A stretch of DNA of 64,000 nucleotides from Streptomyces rugosispiralis (GCF_024505145.1 NZ_JANIAA010000027.1:1-64000); one strand, 5' to 3'; counted from the first letter of the stretch, positions 41,971 through 51,335 are shown. Numbers and translations are program-made. Notes: a model not told the origin generated them from the letters alone.

Positions 41971-42942
41971 GTGTTCGTAGACATGCCTTTGCCGGAACTC
42001 CTGGCCTACCGCCCCGACCCCAGTGAGCCCGAGGACTTCGATGCGTTCTGGCGGCGCACGCTGGACGAGGCCCGCGCCGCGGCCGCACCGACGAGGTACG
42101 AACCGTACGACAGTGGCCTGCGGACGGTGGAGGTGTTCGACATGACTTTCAGTGGCTTCGCCGGACAGCCGGTGCGCGGCTGGCTGCTGCTGCCCCGGCA
42201 CACTCAGGGGCGGCTGCCGTGCGTCGTGCAGTACATCGGCTACAACGGTGGACGGGGCCTGCCGCACGAGTATCTGACCTGGTCGGCTGCCGGGTACGCG
42301 CATCTGGTGATGGACAACCGCGGGCAGGGGAGCGGGGGTTTCGCCCACGCGGAGACCTCTGATCCGGACCCCTTGGGTGATCCGTTCACTCCTGGCTATC
42401 TGACACGCGGCGTCGCCTCACCGGAGACGTACTACTACCGGCGGTTGTTTACCGACGCGGCGCGTGCGGTGGATGCGGCAAGGGAGCATCCGCGCATCGA
42501 CCCCGAGCGGCTCGTGCTGCACGGCGGCAGCCAGGGCGGCGGCATCGCGATCGCGGCAGCCGGGCTCAGCGAGGACATCACGGCGGTGACCGCCGATGTG
42601 CCTTTCCTGTGCCACTTCCGGCGCGCGGTGCAGATCACCGACGGGAGCCCGTACAAGGAGATCGCCACCTATTGCCGTTCGCACCGGCTCAGCGAGGAGC
42701 GGGTGTTCAGCACGCTGGACTACTTCGACGGGGTCAATCTCGCGGCTCGGGCCACCGCACCCGTGCTGTTCTCAGCGGCACTGATGGACCCCGTCTGTCC
42801 TCCGTCCACGGTCTTCGCGGCGTATCACCGCTGGGCCGGGGACGACAAGGAGATCAAGGTGTGGAAGTTCAACGGCCATGAGGGCGGAGGCGCCCATCAG
42901 ACGGCTGAACAGATCCGCTTCCTGGACAAGACCCTGATCTGA
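41971..42942 (+). CDS. acetylxylan esterase / cephalosporin-C deacetylase (CE7)
   Basis: A complete 323-residue CE7 carbohydrate esterase of the alpha/beta-hydrolase fold. The catalytic triad is Ser near 187 in LHGGSQGGGIAI, Asp near 272 in LMDPVCPP and His near 302 in FNGHEGGG. Other CE7 marks are DMTFSGFAGQPVRGWLLLP, VQYIGYNGGRG and DNRGQGS. There is no signal peptide, so it is cytoplasmic and would remove acetyl groups from imported oligosaccharides. It fits the surrounding hemicellulose or acetylated-uronide cluster. Confidence 0.9.
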   Translation: MFVDMPLPELLAYRPDPSEPEDFDAFWRRTLDEARAAAAPTRYEPYDSGLRTVEVFDMTFSGFAGQPVRGWLLLPRHTQGRLPCVVQYIGYNGGRGLPHEYLTWSAAGYAHLVMDNRGQGSGGFAHAETSDPDPLGDPFTPGYLTRGVASPETYYYRRLFTDAARAVDAAREHPRIDPERLVLHGGSQGGGIAIAAAGLSEDITAVTADVPFLCHFRRAVQITDGSPYKEIATYCRSHRLSEERVFSTLDYFDGVNLAARATAPVLFSAALMDPVCPPSTVFAAYHRWAGDDKEIKVWKFNGHEGGGAHQTAEQIRFLDKTLI

Positions 42943-43071
42943 CGAACGGAGCGTTCATCACGGGCCTTGCCCTTGGCGTGGGGCCGGTCCCTCCTTTGGT
43001 GTCGTCCTGCAAGAAGACCGCCGGCGCCGCACACAACGCAGCGCGCCGCGGGCATTATCGAAAGGTTTCCC

Positions 43072-44697
43072 ATGACAGCGCAGGAGACGGACGTGCTCGT
43101 GGTGGGCGGTGGCCTCGGCGGTGTCGCCGCCGCGGTCGCCGCGGCCCGGCTGGGGCGTCGGGTCGTGCTCACGGAGGAGTCACCGTGGCTCGGCGGCCAG
43201 ATCACGGCACAGGGCGTACCGCCCGACGAGCATCCTTGGATCGAGGAGCAGGGTGCCACGCGCAGCTATCGGCGCCTGCGGGAGAACATCCGTGCCTTCT
43301 ACCGACGTAACTACGACCTCGCAGCGGACGCCCGCACGGCACCGTTGCTGAACCCCGGTGGGGGAGCGGTGAGCGCGGTCTGCCACGAACCCCGGGTGGG
43401 CTTCGCGGCCATCGAGGAACTGCTGGCGCCGTACCGGGCCGACGCTCAGGTGACCGTGTTGGAACAGTACGAACCGGTGGCCGCGCAGACCGACGGCGAC
43501 CGTGTGAGCTCCGTGACCCTGCGCTCCCGGGCGACCGGTGCCGAACTGACCGTGAGTGCCCCCTACATCCTGGACGCGACTGAGCTGGGCGACCTCCTTG
43601 AACTCGCCGGCGTCGAACATGTCACCGGAGCGGAGAGCCGCAATGAAACCGGTGAACTGCACGCTCCGGACGGACCGGCCCGCCCCTTGGACCAACAGTC
43701 CTTCACCTGGTGCTTCGCCATGGACTACCACCCCGACGCGGACTACACGATCGACCGCCCGGCCGACTACGCCTTCTGGCGCGACTACCAACCGAACTGC
43801 TGGCCGGGCCCGTTGCTGTCCTGGCAGGATGTGCACCCCCGTACGCTCGCTCCGCGGCATCAGGGGCTCTTCGCGCACCCGGACTCATCACGCGGCCGTG
43901 CGGCACCCGACCGTTGGAACTACCGGCGGATCTTCAGCGTGGCCCATCACGTCCCTGGCCGCTACAAGAGCGACATCACACTGGTCAACTGGCCCCAAGT
44001 CGACTATATGGCCGGACCGTTGACCGGTGTCGACGAGGAGACCGGGCAACGCCATCTGGAAGCTTCCCGTCGGCACAGCCTTTCCTTCCTGTACTGGATG
44101 CAGACCGAAGCACCACGGCTCGACGGAGGCACCGGCTACCGGGGCCTGCGGCCGCGTGGTGACGTACTGGGCACGACGGACGGTCTCGCCTTGCGTCCCT
44201 ACATACGTGAAGCGCGCAGAATCCGGGCAGAGTTCACGGTCCTGGAGCAGCACGTCGGCGTCGAGGCACGGGAGAAGGCGGGGCTGCCTGCCGGTTCGGA
44301 GATCTTCCCCGATTCCGTCGGCGTCGGCTCCTACCGCATCGACCTGCACCCCAGCACCGGCGGTCCCGACGGGCCGAACTCGTACATCGACATCGCCGAC
44401 TACCCGTTCCAGGTCCCTTTGGGCGCGCTGATTCCGCAGCGCGTCGAGAACCTGCTGCCGGCCAACAAGAACATCGGGACGACACACATCACCAACGGCT
44501 GCTACCGGCTCCACCCCGTGGAGTGGAACATCGGCGAGGCCGCCGGGGCGCTCGCCGCACACTGCCTCAACATCGGCACCACGCCTCGCGCGGTCCGCAA
44601 TGATCCGGCGCGACTCGCAGAGTTCCAGCAGGTACTCACCAGAGCGCTGGGCTTCCAGCTCGGCTGGCCCGAACGCATCAGGACCGCCGAGCAGTGA
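43072..44697 (+). CDS. FAD-dependent oxidoreductase (pfam12831)
   Basis: This 541-residue flavoprotein begins TDVLVVGGGLGGVAAAVAAA with TEESPWLGGQITAQG, includes SAPYILDATELGDLLELAGV, and ends with the FAD-contact region LLPANKNIGTTHITNGCYRL and WNIGEAAGALAAHCL. The ATG at 43072 has AAAGG 7 bases upstream. Members of this group occur in many sugar-utilisation clusters of Actinobacteria and oxidise undefined sugar or sugar-acid groups. It lies between the CE7 esterase and the broken sugar kinase. Confidence 0.82.
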   Translation: MTAQETDVLVVGGGLGGVAAAVAAARLGRRVVLTEESPWLGGQITAQGVPPDEHPWIEEQGATRSYRRLRENIRAFYRRNYDLAADARTAPLLNPGGGAVSAVCHEPRVGFAAIEELLAPYRADAQVTVLEQYEPVAAQTDGDRVSSVTLRSRATGAELTVSAPYILDATELGDLLELAGVEHVTGAESRNETGELHAPDGPARPLDQQSFTWCFAMDYHPDADYTIDRPADYAFWRDYQPNCWPGPLLSWQDVHPRTLAPRHQGLFAHPDSSRGRAAPDRWNYRRIFSVAHHVPGRYKSDITLVNWPQVDYMAGPLTGVDEETGQRHLEASRRHSLSFLYWMQTEAPRLDGGTGYRGLRPRGDVLGTTDGLALRPYIREARRIRAEFTVLEQHVGVEAREKAGLPAGSEIFPDSVGVGSYRIDLHPSTGGPDGPNSYIDIADYPFQVPLGALIPQRVENLLPANKNIGTTHITNGCYRLHPVEWNIGEAAGALAAHCLNIGTTPRAVRNDPARLAEFQQVLTRALGFQLGWPERIRTAEQ

Positions 44698-44729
44698 ACC
44701 TCTGCGTGAGCCTCAAGGAGACACCACAC

Positions 44730-44768
44730 ATGGAAACGACGCCTCGTGACGGCCGGCCGGCCCCATGA
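44730..44768 (+). CDS. 12-codon leader frame overlapping the kinase start
   Basis: The ATG at 44730 has AAGGAG 10 bases upstream and reads METTPRDGRPAP, ending in a TGA that overlaps the ATG of the kinase body at 44765 (ATGA). The kinase ATG itself has no good ribosome binding site, so it may depend on this frame; alternatively a frameshift has separated the old start from the body. Confidence 0.4.
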   Translation: METTPRDGRPAP

Positions 44769-45404
44769 CACCGAACGGCACTGGCCTGCTCACCCTGGGC
44801 GAGAGGATGGGCCTCGTCACCACCGTCGAGACCGGATGCCTGGAGTTCGCCCGCACCTTCACCTACGGCTTCGGCGGCGCCGAGAGCAACGTAGCGATCG
44901 GTGTGGCCCGTCTCGGCGCACCCGCCACATGGATCGGCCGCCTCGGCACTGACGCCACCGGAGACCTGATCGAGCGCCGCCTGCGCGCCGAGAACGTGAC
45001 GACGATCGCCGTACGAGACCCCTCCCTCACCGGTCTGATGGTCAAGCACCGGCGCTTCGGCACCACATTGACAGTGAACTACCTCCGTGCCGGAAGCGCA
45101 GGTTCCCGGCTCGCTGCGGATGACATCCCGCCAGGCTGCACCGAAGTGGCGGGCGTCCTGCACGTCACCCGCATCACCCCCGCTCTGTCTGCCTCGGCAG
45201 GTGAGGCCGTGCTCGCGGCAGTGGAGCGCGCCCGAGGCGCTGGAGCGCTGGTCAGCCTCGGCCTTCAACTACCGTCGCAAGACCCGTCTGCGGACAGCCG
45301 TGACCGCCGTAGCATACGCAGTGAGCGTGCCCGGGGGCTGCGAAGGGCCGACCCGCAGGGCTGAGCTGGCTGCTCTGACATCAACCGACGACATCCTCAG
45401 ATAG
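44765..45404 (+). pseudogene. PfkB sugar kinase (KDG-kinase-like), broken
   Basis: The N-terminal half is a ribokinase-family sugar kinase of the 2-keto-3-deoxygluconate kinase type: LLTLGERMGLV, TFTYGFGGAESNVAIGVARL, WIGRLGTDATGDLIERRLRA, LTGLMVKHRRFG, NYLRAGSAGSRLAADDI. After about 45255 the correct reading moves to another frame (FNYRRK), and then jumps to the last piece AVTAVAYAVSVPGGCEGPTR, so some 140 residues including the ATP-binding GAGD region are deleted. The kinase cannot be active. Confidence 0.75.
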
Positions 45405-45463
45405 GCCCCGCCGTAATCCCCTCGCCTCGCCCTCGCCAGATCACCATGGGAGAACCCCTATCC

Positions 45464-46699
45464 ATGAGCACCCCCCGATCCGCTATCGAAGCGGTCTTCC
45501 CCCGGCCCGCCGGAACACCAAGGTTCGGCGTCAACTACGTACCGTCGCGAGGCTGGTGGTACAGCTGGCTGGACTGGGAACCCTCCGCCATGGCCGCCGA
45601 TTTGCGGGCCGTAGCGGACCTGGGCATGGACCACATCCGCATCCACTGCCTGTGGCCGGTCTTCCAGGCCAACCCCGGTCACATCAGCGGCACCGCGCTC
45701 GCCCGCCTCCACTCGCTGCTGGACCTCGCCGACGAGTGTGGCCTCGATGTCAGTGTCACCGTTCTGAACGGATGGCTCAGCGGCTTCTACTTCCGTCCCG
45801 CCTGGCAGCATGGCGTCAACCTGTTCACCGATCCCGTGGCCGTCGCCGCGCAGCTCGATCTACTGGCCGCCATGGCCGAGCGGATCGCGGCGCACCCCCG
45901 GTTCCTGGGTTTCGACATTGCCAACGAGCCCAATGTGTTGGCTCATTACGCCGGCAACGACATCACCACGAGCGAGGGGGACGCCTGGACCCGGCGCCTG
46001 CTGAACCACTGCGAGGCCATCGCCCCAGGGCGGATGCACGTCGCGGGATTCGACCACGAGCCCTGGCTCACGGACTCTGCCCCGTTCAGCCGTGAGATCC
46101 TGGCCCGGACGGGCAGCGCCACGCCCCTCCACGCCTGGATCGAATTCACCGGAGCCCTCAAGCGTTACGGCTACCCGTCCACCGCCACACACCACCTCGG
46201 CGAATACCTCCTCGAACTCGCCAAGGCATTCCAATCCGACCCCCACCGCCCCCTCTGGCTGCAGGAGTTCGGCGCCGCACCACAATGGATCTCAGAAGAC
46301 GCCGTCGCGGAGTTCACCGAGTCGTTCACTGCCGCCGCCCTTAGCTGTGACCAGCTGTGGGGCGTCACCTGGTGGGCGTCGCACGACATCGACCGCGGGC
46401 TCGCCGGGTTTGCCGACCTGGAGTACGACCTCGGCTTGCTCACCACCGAGAACCAGGTCAAGCCAGCCGGCCGCCGCCTGGCCACGCTCATTGACCGCCT
46501 TCGTCAGCAGCCACCCACACCTGCCACTCGCACGACCGCGCTCCTTCTCGACGACACCCGAGCCCCCGACTGGACCTTCGCCGAGCGCTTCTTCTCACTC
46601 GTGGACGAAGGCGTCCGTCCCGCGATCGTCCGCGCCAGTCACCAGGATGACGCCGAGCATATCGCCGAGCGAGGCATCACCAAGATCCTCGACCTGTGA
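45464..46699 (+). CDS. glycoside hydrolase, clan GH-A (GH5-like), cytoplasmic
   Basis: About 411 residues from the ATG at 45464 (an ATG at 45446 is in frame but lacks a ribosome binding site). The barrel shows FGVNYVPSRGWWYSWLDWEP, LGMDHIRIHCLWPVFQ, LGFDIANEPNVLAHY with the acid/base Glu near 156, and RPLWLQEFGAAPQW with the nucleophile Glu near 267, then GVTWWASHDIDR. There is no signal peptide, so it acts on imported oligosaccharides. It is the last gene of the carbohydrate cluster; exact specificity is unknown. Confidence 0.82.
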   Translation: MSTPRSAIEAVFPRPAGTPRFGVNYVPSRGWWYSWLDWEPSAMAADLRAVADLGMDHIRIHCLWPVFQANPGHISGTALARLHSLLDLADECGLDVSVTVLNGWLSGFYFRPAWQHGVNLFTDPVAVAAQLDLLAAMAERIAAHPRFLGFDIANEPNVLAHYAGNDITTSEGDAWTRRLLNHCEAIAPGRMHVAGFDHEPWLTDSAPFSREILARTGSATPLHAWIEFTGALKRYGYPSTATHHLGEYLLELAKAFQSDPHRPLWLQEFGAAPQWISEDAVAEFTESFTAAALSCDQLWGVTWWASHDIDRGLAGFADLEYDLGLLTTENQVKPAGRRLATLIDRLRQQPPTPATRTTALLLDDTRAPDWTFAERFFSLVDEGVRPAIVRASHQDDAEHIAERGITKILDL

Positions 46700-46933
46700 C
46701 GGCCTGCCCGGGGCAGTCGTCCGGTGCCGCTGACGGCGACACCCTGTGGGTGTGCGAATCGGGGGGTGGCCGTCCGGTAGACGCTGTTTCCACATGGTGC
46801 GTTCCGAGTCCGTGGGTCAGTAGGACACGGTCCACGACAGGCGCCCGGATGTGTTGCTCCGAGCGCGTGGTGACGCCGAGCACGTGGTATGCCTGTGGGC
46901 CCTGGACGCCGTGAGGACCCGGCAGCTACGTCC
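46700..46933. other. intergenic stretch between the carbohydrate cluster and the IS4 remnant
   Basis: No gene, strong hairpin or repeat is recognised. It probably contains the end of the carbohydrate operon and the junction to IS debris. Confidence 0.35.
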
Positions 46934-47371
46934 TCAAGGTCCATGACAGACCGCCAACGGGCCTGCCTCGGCCGCGAAGACGGCGTGGGTGCCGCATTCG
47001 ACCAGCGCGGCCACTCGCGCCTGCGGATAGGCGCTCTTCTCCTGTCCCCGGCTGGCGCCCGGGCGGCCGAAAAAGGCGGCGTTGGCCTCGGTGTCCGGCA
47101 CGTCGAAGGTGGTGCCGTCCACCGCCACCAACCGCCAGCCCCGATACCACGCCCCTGTGGTCTCCTCGGTGGCCACGGGGTGGCACAACCGGGCGAACAG
47201 GGTCTTCAGCGGTTCCGGCCCCAGCCGGGCCCGGCCGATGGCCGCGGTGGTCGGCGCCCGTCACGTTCCCTTCCACCGGCCCATCTGTTGCAGCCCGTGC
47301 GTGAGCAGCCGCGTGACCTCCTCGTATCCCTGCCCCGCAAACAGGCACATAGCCAGCACGGCTGTCAGGCG
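46934..47371 (-). pseudogene. IS4-family transposase remnant
   Basis: Minus-strand frames read RRLTAVLAMCLFAGQGYEEV and TRLLTHGLQQMGRWK, then after a frameshift near 47270 GAWYRGWRLVAVDGTTFDVPD and GQEKSAYPQARVAALVECGT. The VDGTTFDVPDT motif carries the first catalytic Asp of an IS4-type transposase common in Streptomyces. The C-terminal half is absent. It marks the boundary between the carbohydrate and phosphonate-type clusters. Confidence 0.7.
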
Positions 47372-47607
47372 ACGTCTCGGTGGCGCTCGGTGTAGGTAAA
47401 GGCAAGGAACTCATCCAGTTCCTCATCGGACTCGAAGGTGTCCGCCACGAGATCGTCCAGGAAACGGATCGGCTGGGTGTTCTTGGCCGCCAGTAGCTCT
47501 TCGACCGACAGGTGGGGGCGAACCGGGGGTAGGCAGGAAGCTTCAACCACTTCGAAGGCCGCACCTGGACCGGCTGGCACCACCACACCATCTGCGCCAC
47601 ATGCCAC
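47365..47607 (-). CDS. small hypothetical protein, possibly truncated
   Basis: The frame ends SVEELLAAKNTQPIRFLDDL, VADTFESDEELDEFLAFTYTERHRDVA. The acidic D-F-SDEELDEFLAFTY-ERHRD tail is familiar from small Streptomyces proteins that often precede a second small gene and may be antitoxins; that role is a guess. The N-terminal part is low in similarity and no ribosome binding site is convincing, so the start may have been lost to the neighbouring IS4 insertion. Confidence 0.45.
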   Translation of the reverse strand: MACGADGVVVPAGPGAAFEVVEASCLPPVRPHLSVEELLAAKNTQPIRFLDDLVADTFESDEELDEFLAFTYTERHRDVA

Positions 47608-47733
47608 CCCACCGTCCCCTGCTCATGCCGGCGAGGCACACCAGCGAACCGCGAGACCGCACCAACCCATGGGGCAAGTCACACCGGATCGTTCGCAGCC
47701 CATAGACGCCGCAGCGCTGCGGAAATCGGGGCA

Positions 47734-48915
47734 TCACTTCTTGGTTGCGATCCGCCCGCACTGTACGACTGTTCTCACTCGGGCGGTGGCGGTGATGTCT
47801 TCGAGTGGGTTTCCGTCGAGGGCGATGAGATCGGCTGTCATGCCGGGGGTGAGGCGGCCGCGGGTGGTGCTGAGGTTGAGGGCGGCGGCTCCGGTGACGG
47901 TGGCGGCCCGAAGTGCTTCGGCTGGGGAGAGGCCGGCGTCGACCAGGAGTCTGAGTTCGGTGGCAAGGGCGCCGTGTGGTTGTCCCGGGACCCCGGCATC
48001 GGTCCCCGCGGCGATGGCCACCTTGTGTTGCTGCGCGAGGTGTACGGCGTGGCGGGCGCGGTCGTAGGTCTCGTGTGCGGTGGCGCGCATCTGGCTGTTG
48101 AAGCCGAGGGCGTCGGCCTTGGTCGTATACGAGTGGTAGGTCGACAGGGTGGGCACGAAGATCGTGCCGCTCGAGGCCATTTTCTCGGCTTGATCGGGTT
48201 CGAGATGAGCGCCGTGCTCGACTGTATCGACGCCGGCGGCGAGCGCGTTGGTGATGGCGGCGGCCCCGTACGCGTGAGCGGCGATCGTCTTCCCGGCGCG
48301 GTGCGCTGCTTGCGCTCCTGCGCGCAGTTCCTCGATCTCGAACTGGGGGACGCGAGGGTCTTCGTCGATCCCGAAGAGCCCTTCCGATGCCATGATCTTG
48401 ATGACGCCCGCGCCGGCGGCGAGTTCGGTGCGGACCGCTTTCGTCACCGCCCATGGGCCGTCGGCCTGGACGCCGAGGTAATGTGCGTGGCCGCCGGTCA
48501 TCGCGATGAGGTTGCCGCTGGCGACGATTTCGGGGGCGGTGATGATGCCCAGACGCGTGGCGGCCGCGAGATGGAGTGCGGTGCCGCGTCGGGAGCCGAG
48601 GTCCCGGACTGCCGTGATACCGGCCCGCAGGTGCGCGGCTGCGTTGGCGACGCCACGCAGGAGTGACAATTCGTCACTCTCCTGGTTACTGATCTCGTTG
48701 GGTACCGCGAGGCCACTCCAGGTGAGATGGACATGGGAGTCGATCAGGCCTGGTACGACGGTGTACGGGCGCAGGTCGTGGACCTCGCCGCTGCTCCCGG
48801 CCGTGCTGTCGAGGCCGGTGATCAGGCCATCGTCGGTGTGGATCACCACCTCGTCGGTTGTGGTGCCGGTGACGACGTCGACGATGCTGCCCGCGATGAA
48901 GCTGGCTGTACTCAT
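47734..48915 (-). CDS. metal-dependent amidohydrolase (imidazolonepropionase/Xaa-Pro dipeptidase-like)
   Basis: A 393-residue amidohydrolase-superfamily enzyme. Visible metal and catalytic sites are GLIDSHVHLTW, GVIKIMASEG (bridging Lys), GKTIAAHAYG, GVDTVEHGAHL and AIAAGTDAGVPG. It is closest to the group that includes N-acyl-amino-acid and Xaa-Pro dipeptide hydrolases. The ATG at 48915 overlaps the stop of the LivF-like gene (ATGA), so it is made with the importer and probably hydrolyses the imported compound or a breakdown product, for example an amide bond. The substrate is unknown. Confidence 0.85.
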   Translation of the reverse strand: MSTASFIAGSIVDVVTGTTTDEVVIHTDDGLITGLDSTAGSSGEVHDLRPYTVVPGLIDSHVHLTWSGLAVPNEISNQESDELSLLRGVANAAAHLRAGITAVRDLGSRRGTALHLAAATRLGIITAPEIVASGNLIAMTGGHAHYLGVQADGPWAVTKAVRTELAAGAGVIKIMASEGLFGIDEDPRVPQFEIEELRAGAQAAHRAGKTIAAHAYGAAAITNALAAGVDTVEHGAHLEPDQAEKMASSGTIFVPTLSTYHSYTTKADALGFNSQMRATAHETYDRARHAVHLAQQHKVAIAAGTDAGVPGQPHGALATELRLLVDAGLSPAEALRAATVTGAAALNLSTTRGRLTPGMTADLIALDGNPLEDITATARVRTVVQCGRIATKK

Positions 48916-49595
48916 GAGGCGCTTGCTCCCGCGGTCCGGGGCACCTGCTGTTCCGGCTCGAGGCGCCCCGAGCTGAGCAGCAGTGTGCGGTCGGCGATTT
49001 CGGTGAGTATGCGTGTGCGTTGCTCGGCGAGAAGGATGGCGACGTCCCACTCCTGCTGAACGGTTCGTAGGTGCTTGAAGGTGTTGCGGGTGATGATGGG
49101 CGCGAGCCCGAGTGAGGGCTCGTCGAGCATGAGGATGCGTGGACGTGCCATGAGTGCGCGGCCGATGGCGAGCATCTGCTGTTCGCCGCCGCTGAGGGTT
49201 CCGGCGCGTTGTGCGGCCCGTTCCTGAAGTCGGGGGAACAGGCTGAGGACTCGTTCCATCGTGTCCTTGCGCTGTCGACGGGACAGGGTGGTCGCCCCGA
49301 CGGTGAGGTTGTCGAGGACGCTGAGGGAGGCGAACACGCGGCGTCCTTCGGGGACGTGTCCCAGGCCGGCTTGGGCGATCTGGTCCGGGCGGGCGCGGGC
49401 CGGGTCGTGTCCGAGGACCGAGACACGGCCGCGGTGATGTGGGAGCAGGCCGCTGATCGTGCGCAGCAGAGTGGTTTTTCCGGCTCCGTTGTTGCCCACG
49501 ATCGCGACGAATTCTCCCGCGCTGACGGACAGGTTGAGGTCGGTCAGTACCTGGCGGGTGCCCCGGCGTACTGAGAGACCGTCGATGTCAAGCAA
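48912..49595 (-). CDS. LIV-type ABC transporter ATPase (LivF-like)
   Basis: This 227-residue ATPase has Walker A GNNGAGKTTLL, the Q-loop region ending HVPEGRRVFASLSVLDNL (a LivF mark), signature LSGGEQQMLAIGRAL and Walker B ILMLDEPSLGLAP. The start is a TTG at 49595 overlapping the LivG-like stop. It works with the LivG-like ATPase and the two permeases to import a substrate of branched-chain-amino-acid-transporter type. Confidence 0.9.
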   Translation of the reverse strand: MLDIDGLSVRRGTRQVLTDLNLSVSAGEFVAIVGNNGAGKTTLLRTISGLLPHHRGRVSVLGHDPARARPDQIAQAGLGHVPEGRRVFASLSVLDNLTVGATTLSRRQRKDTMERVLSLFPRLQERAAQRAGTLSGGEQQMLAIGRALMARPRILMLDEPSLGLAPIITRNTFKHLRTVQQEWDVAILLAEQRTRILTEIADRTLLLSSGRLEPEQQVPRTAGASAS

Positions 49596-50316
49596 TGGGT
49601 TCTCCGAGGTAGGTGGCTCGTACCGCGGGTTGTGCCTGGACGTCGAGGCTGTTGCCCTCGGCCAGGATGCGTCCGTCGGAGAAGACGATGACGCGATCGG
49701 TGAGCCGGTCGATGATCTCCATGATGTGTTCCACGACGATCAGGGTCAGTCCCGTGTCGCGCAGGTCGGTGAGCACGCTCAGGATGTGGGACCACTCGTG
49801 GTCGGCTATCCCGGACATCATCTCGTCGAGCATGAGCAGACAGGGCTCGTTGGCCAGGGCGCGGGCGATCGCGACGAGCTTTTGGTGCCCGAGGGACAGG
49901 GCTGCCACGGGGCTCGTGGCGAGGTGGGCCAATCCGACGTGCTCGAGGAGCTGCTGTGCCCGCAGCCGGGCGGTCCGGCGGGAGCGGTGTCGGGTGGCCG
50001 CGGCAACGGTCACGTTCTCGAGGGCGGTCAGTGACGTGAACAGCCGTACGTGCTGGAAGGTGCGGCTGATCCCGAGCTTGGCGATGCGGTGGCCGGCCAG
50101 GCCCTGAATCGGTCGGCCATCGAAGGTGATCGTGCCGGCGGTGGGGCGGACGGTTCCTGCGATGGCTCCGAAGGCCGTGCTCTTGCCGGCGCCGTTCGGG
50201 CCGATCAGCCCGAGGAATTCGCCGCGCCGCACATCGAAGCTTACGCCGTCGAGGGCTCGGAGGCCGTCGTACTGGACGACGAGGTCGCGGACTTGGAGGA
50301 GCGGTTGTCCGGTCAT
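49588..50316 (-). CDS. LIV-type ABC transporter ATPase (LivG-like)
   Basis: A 242-residue ATPase with Walker A GPNGAGKSTAFGAIAG, the LivG-type GISRTFQHVRLFTSLTALEN, a divergent signature ALSLGHQKLVAIARAL and Walker B CLLMLDEMMSGI. The signature differs from LSGGQ, as is common in LivG proteins. The ATG at 50316 overlaps the LivM-like stop (ATGA). Confidence 0.9.
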   Translation of the reverse strand: MTGQPLLQVRDLVVQYDGLRALDGVSFDVRRGEFLGLIGPNGAGKSTAFGAIAGTVRPTAGTITFDGRPIQGLAGHRIAKLGISRTFQHVRLFTSLTALENVTVAAATRHRSRRTARLRAQQLLEHVGLAHLATSPVAALSLGHQKLVAIARALANEPCLLMLDEMMSGIADHEWSHILSVLTDLRDTGLTLIVVEHIMEIIDRLTDRVIVFSDGRILAEGNSLDVQAQPAVRATYLGEPIA

Positions 50317-51335
50317 GTCAGGCTGTCCCCTGCGGGTTGGGCCGTTCGCTTCGAGGTGCCCAGGCGCTGGCCGAGGTGCCGGAGTCCGGAGCGGAGCAGG
50401 TGGACGGCTCCCTTGGGCTCGATGGTCTGCAGCGCCATGACGAGCACTCCGAACACGATGAGTCCGAGGCCTGCGGGGAGTCCGGAGAATGCCGGGTTGA
50501 GGGTTTGCTGCACCGAGATGAGCACGGTGGCGCCGAGAACGGGTCCCCACAATGTGCCGAGTCCTCCGAACAGTGCAGGCATGGCGATCATGGAAGCTGT
50601 CATTGAGCCGAAGGCGCTTGTCGGGTCGATGTACGAGATGTACTGCAGGTAAGCGACGCCGACGAGGCTGGTCAGCGCGGCGCTTACGAGCAGTGAGACG
50701 GTTCGCTGCCGGGCCACGGCAATCCCGGAGGCGGCTGCCGCGGCGGGATCGTCGCGCACCGCGCGCAGACGTAGGCCGAAGTTGCTGCGCGTCACCGCGG
50801 CGAACAGCCCGAGGAAGGTGGTGAGCAGGATGAGTGCGACGTAGTAGTGCCCGAGCGGATTTTCGAACCGCAGTTCCGCTGGTGCCGGTGAGCCGACTGT
50901 GAGAGAGATACCTGCGGCGCCTCCGGTGACGTCACTGGCCCAGGTCGCGATGGATTCGAGGGCGAGTGTGGCGACGAAGCTGACCAGTACGAAGTACACA
51001 CCGCCGAGCCGTGCAGAAGGCAGGGCGAGGGCGAGGGCGGCCACCACGGCGATGGTTAGCGCGACCGGGACCGCGGCCCACACGTTCCAGCCGAGGTCCT
51101 GCCGGAGCAGCGCGGTGGCATAAGCGCCGAGCCCGAAGAAGATCGAGTGGCCGAACGACAGTTGGCCACCGAGGCCGGCGGTGAGGTTGAACGCGGTGGC
51201 GGCGGCCGCGTAGAGCAGCGCGACTATGGCTATGGCGAGGATGCCGCTGTTGGGGATGAGCCAGAACGGGAGGCTTGCGATCGCGATGGCGAAGCCGGTG
51301 ATGTGGGTCGTGGGGGACTTGAGCAGGCCGGTCAT
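50313..51335 (-). CDS. LIV-type ABC transporter permease (LivM-like)
   Basis: About 340 residues with eight or more hydrophobic helices; marks of the family are TAFNLTAGLGGQLSFGHSIFFGLGAYATALL and the cytoplasmic loop LRLRAVRDDPAAAAASGI, then PALFGGLGTLWGPVLGA. The C-terminal 35 residues are basic and cytoplasmic. The ATG at 51335 overlaps the LivH-like stop (ATGA). Confidence 0.9.
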   Translation of the reverse strand: MTGLLKSPTTHITGFAIAIASLPFWLIPNSGILAIAIVALLYAAAATAFNLTAGLGGQLSFGHSIFFGLGAYATALLRQDLGWNVWAAVPVALTIAVVAALALALPSARLGGVYFVLVSFVATLALESIATWASDVTGGAAGISLTVGSPAPAELRFENPLGHYYVALILLTTFLGLFAAVTRSNFGLRLRAVRDDPAAAAASGIAVARQRTVSLLVSAALTSLVGVAYLQYISYIDPTSAFGSMTASMIAMPALFGGLGTLWGPVLGATVLISVQQTLNPAFSGLPAGLGLIVFGVLVMALQTIEPKGAVHLLRSGLRHLGQRLGTSKRTAQPAGDSLT

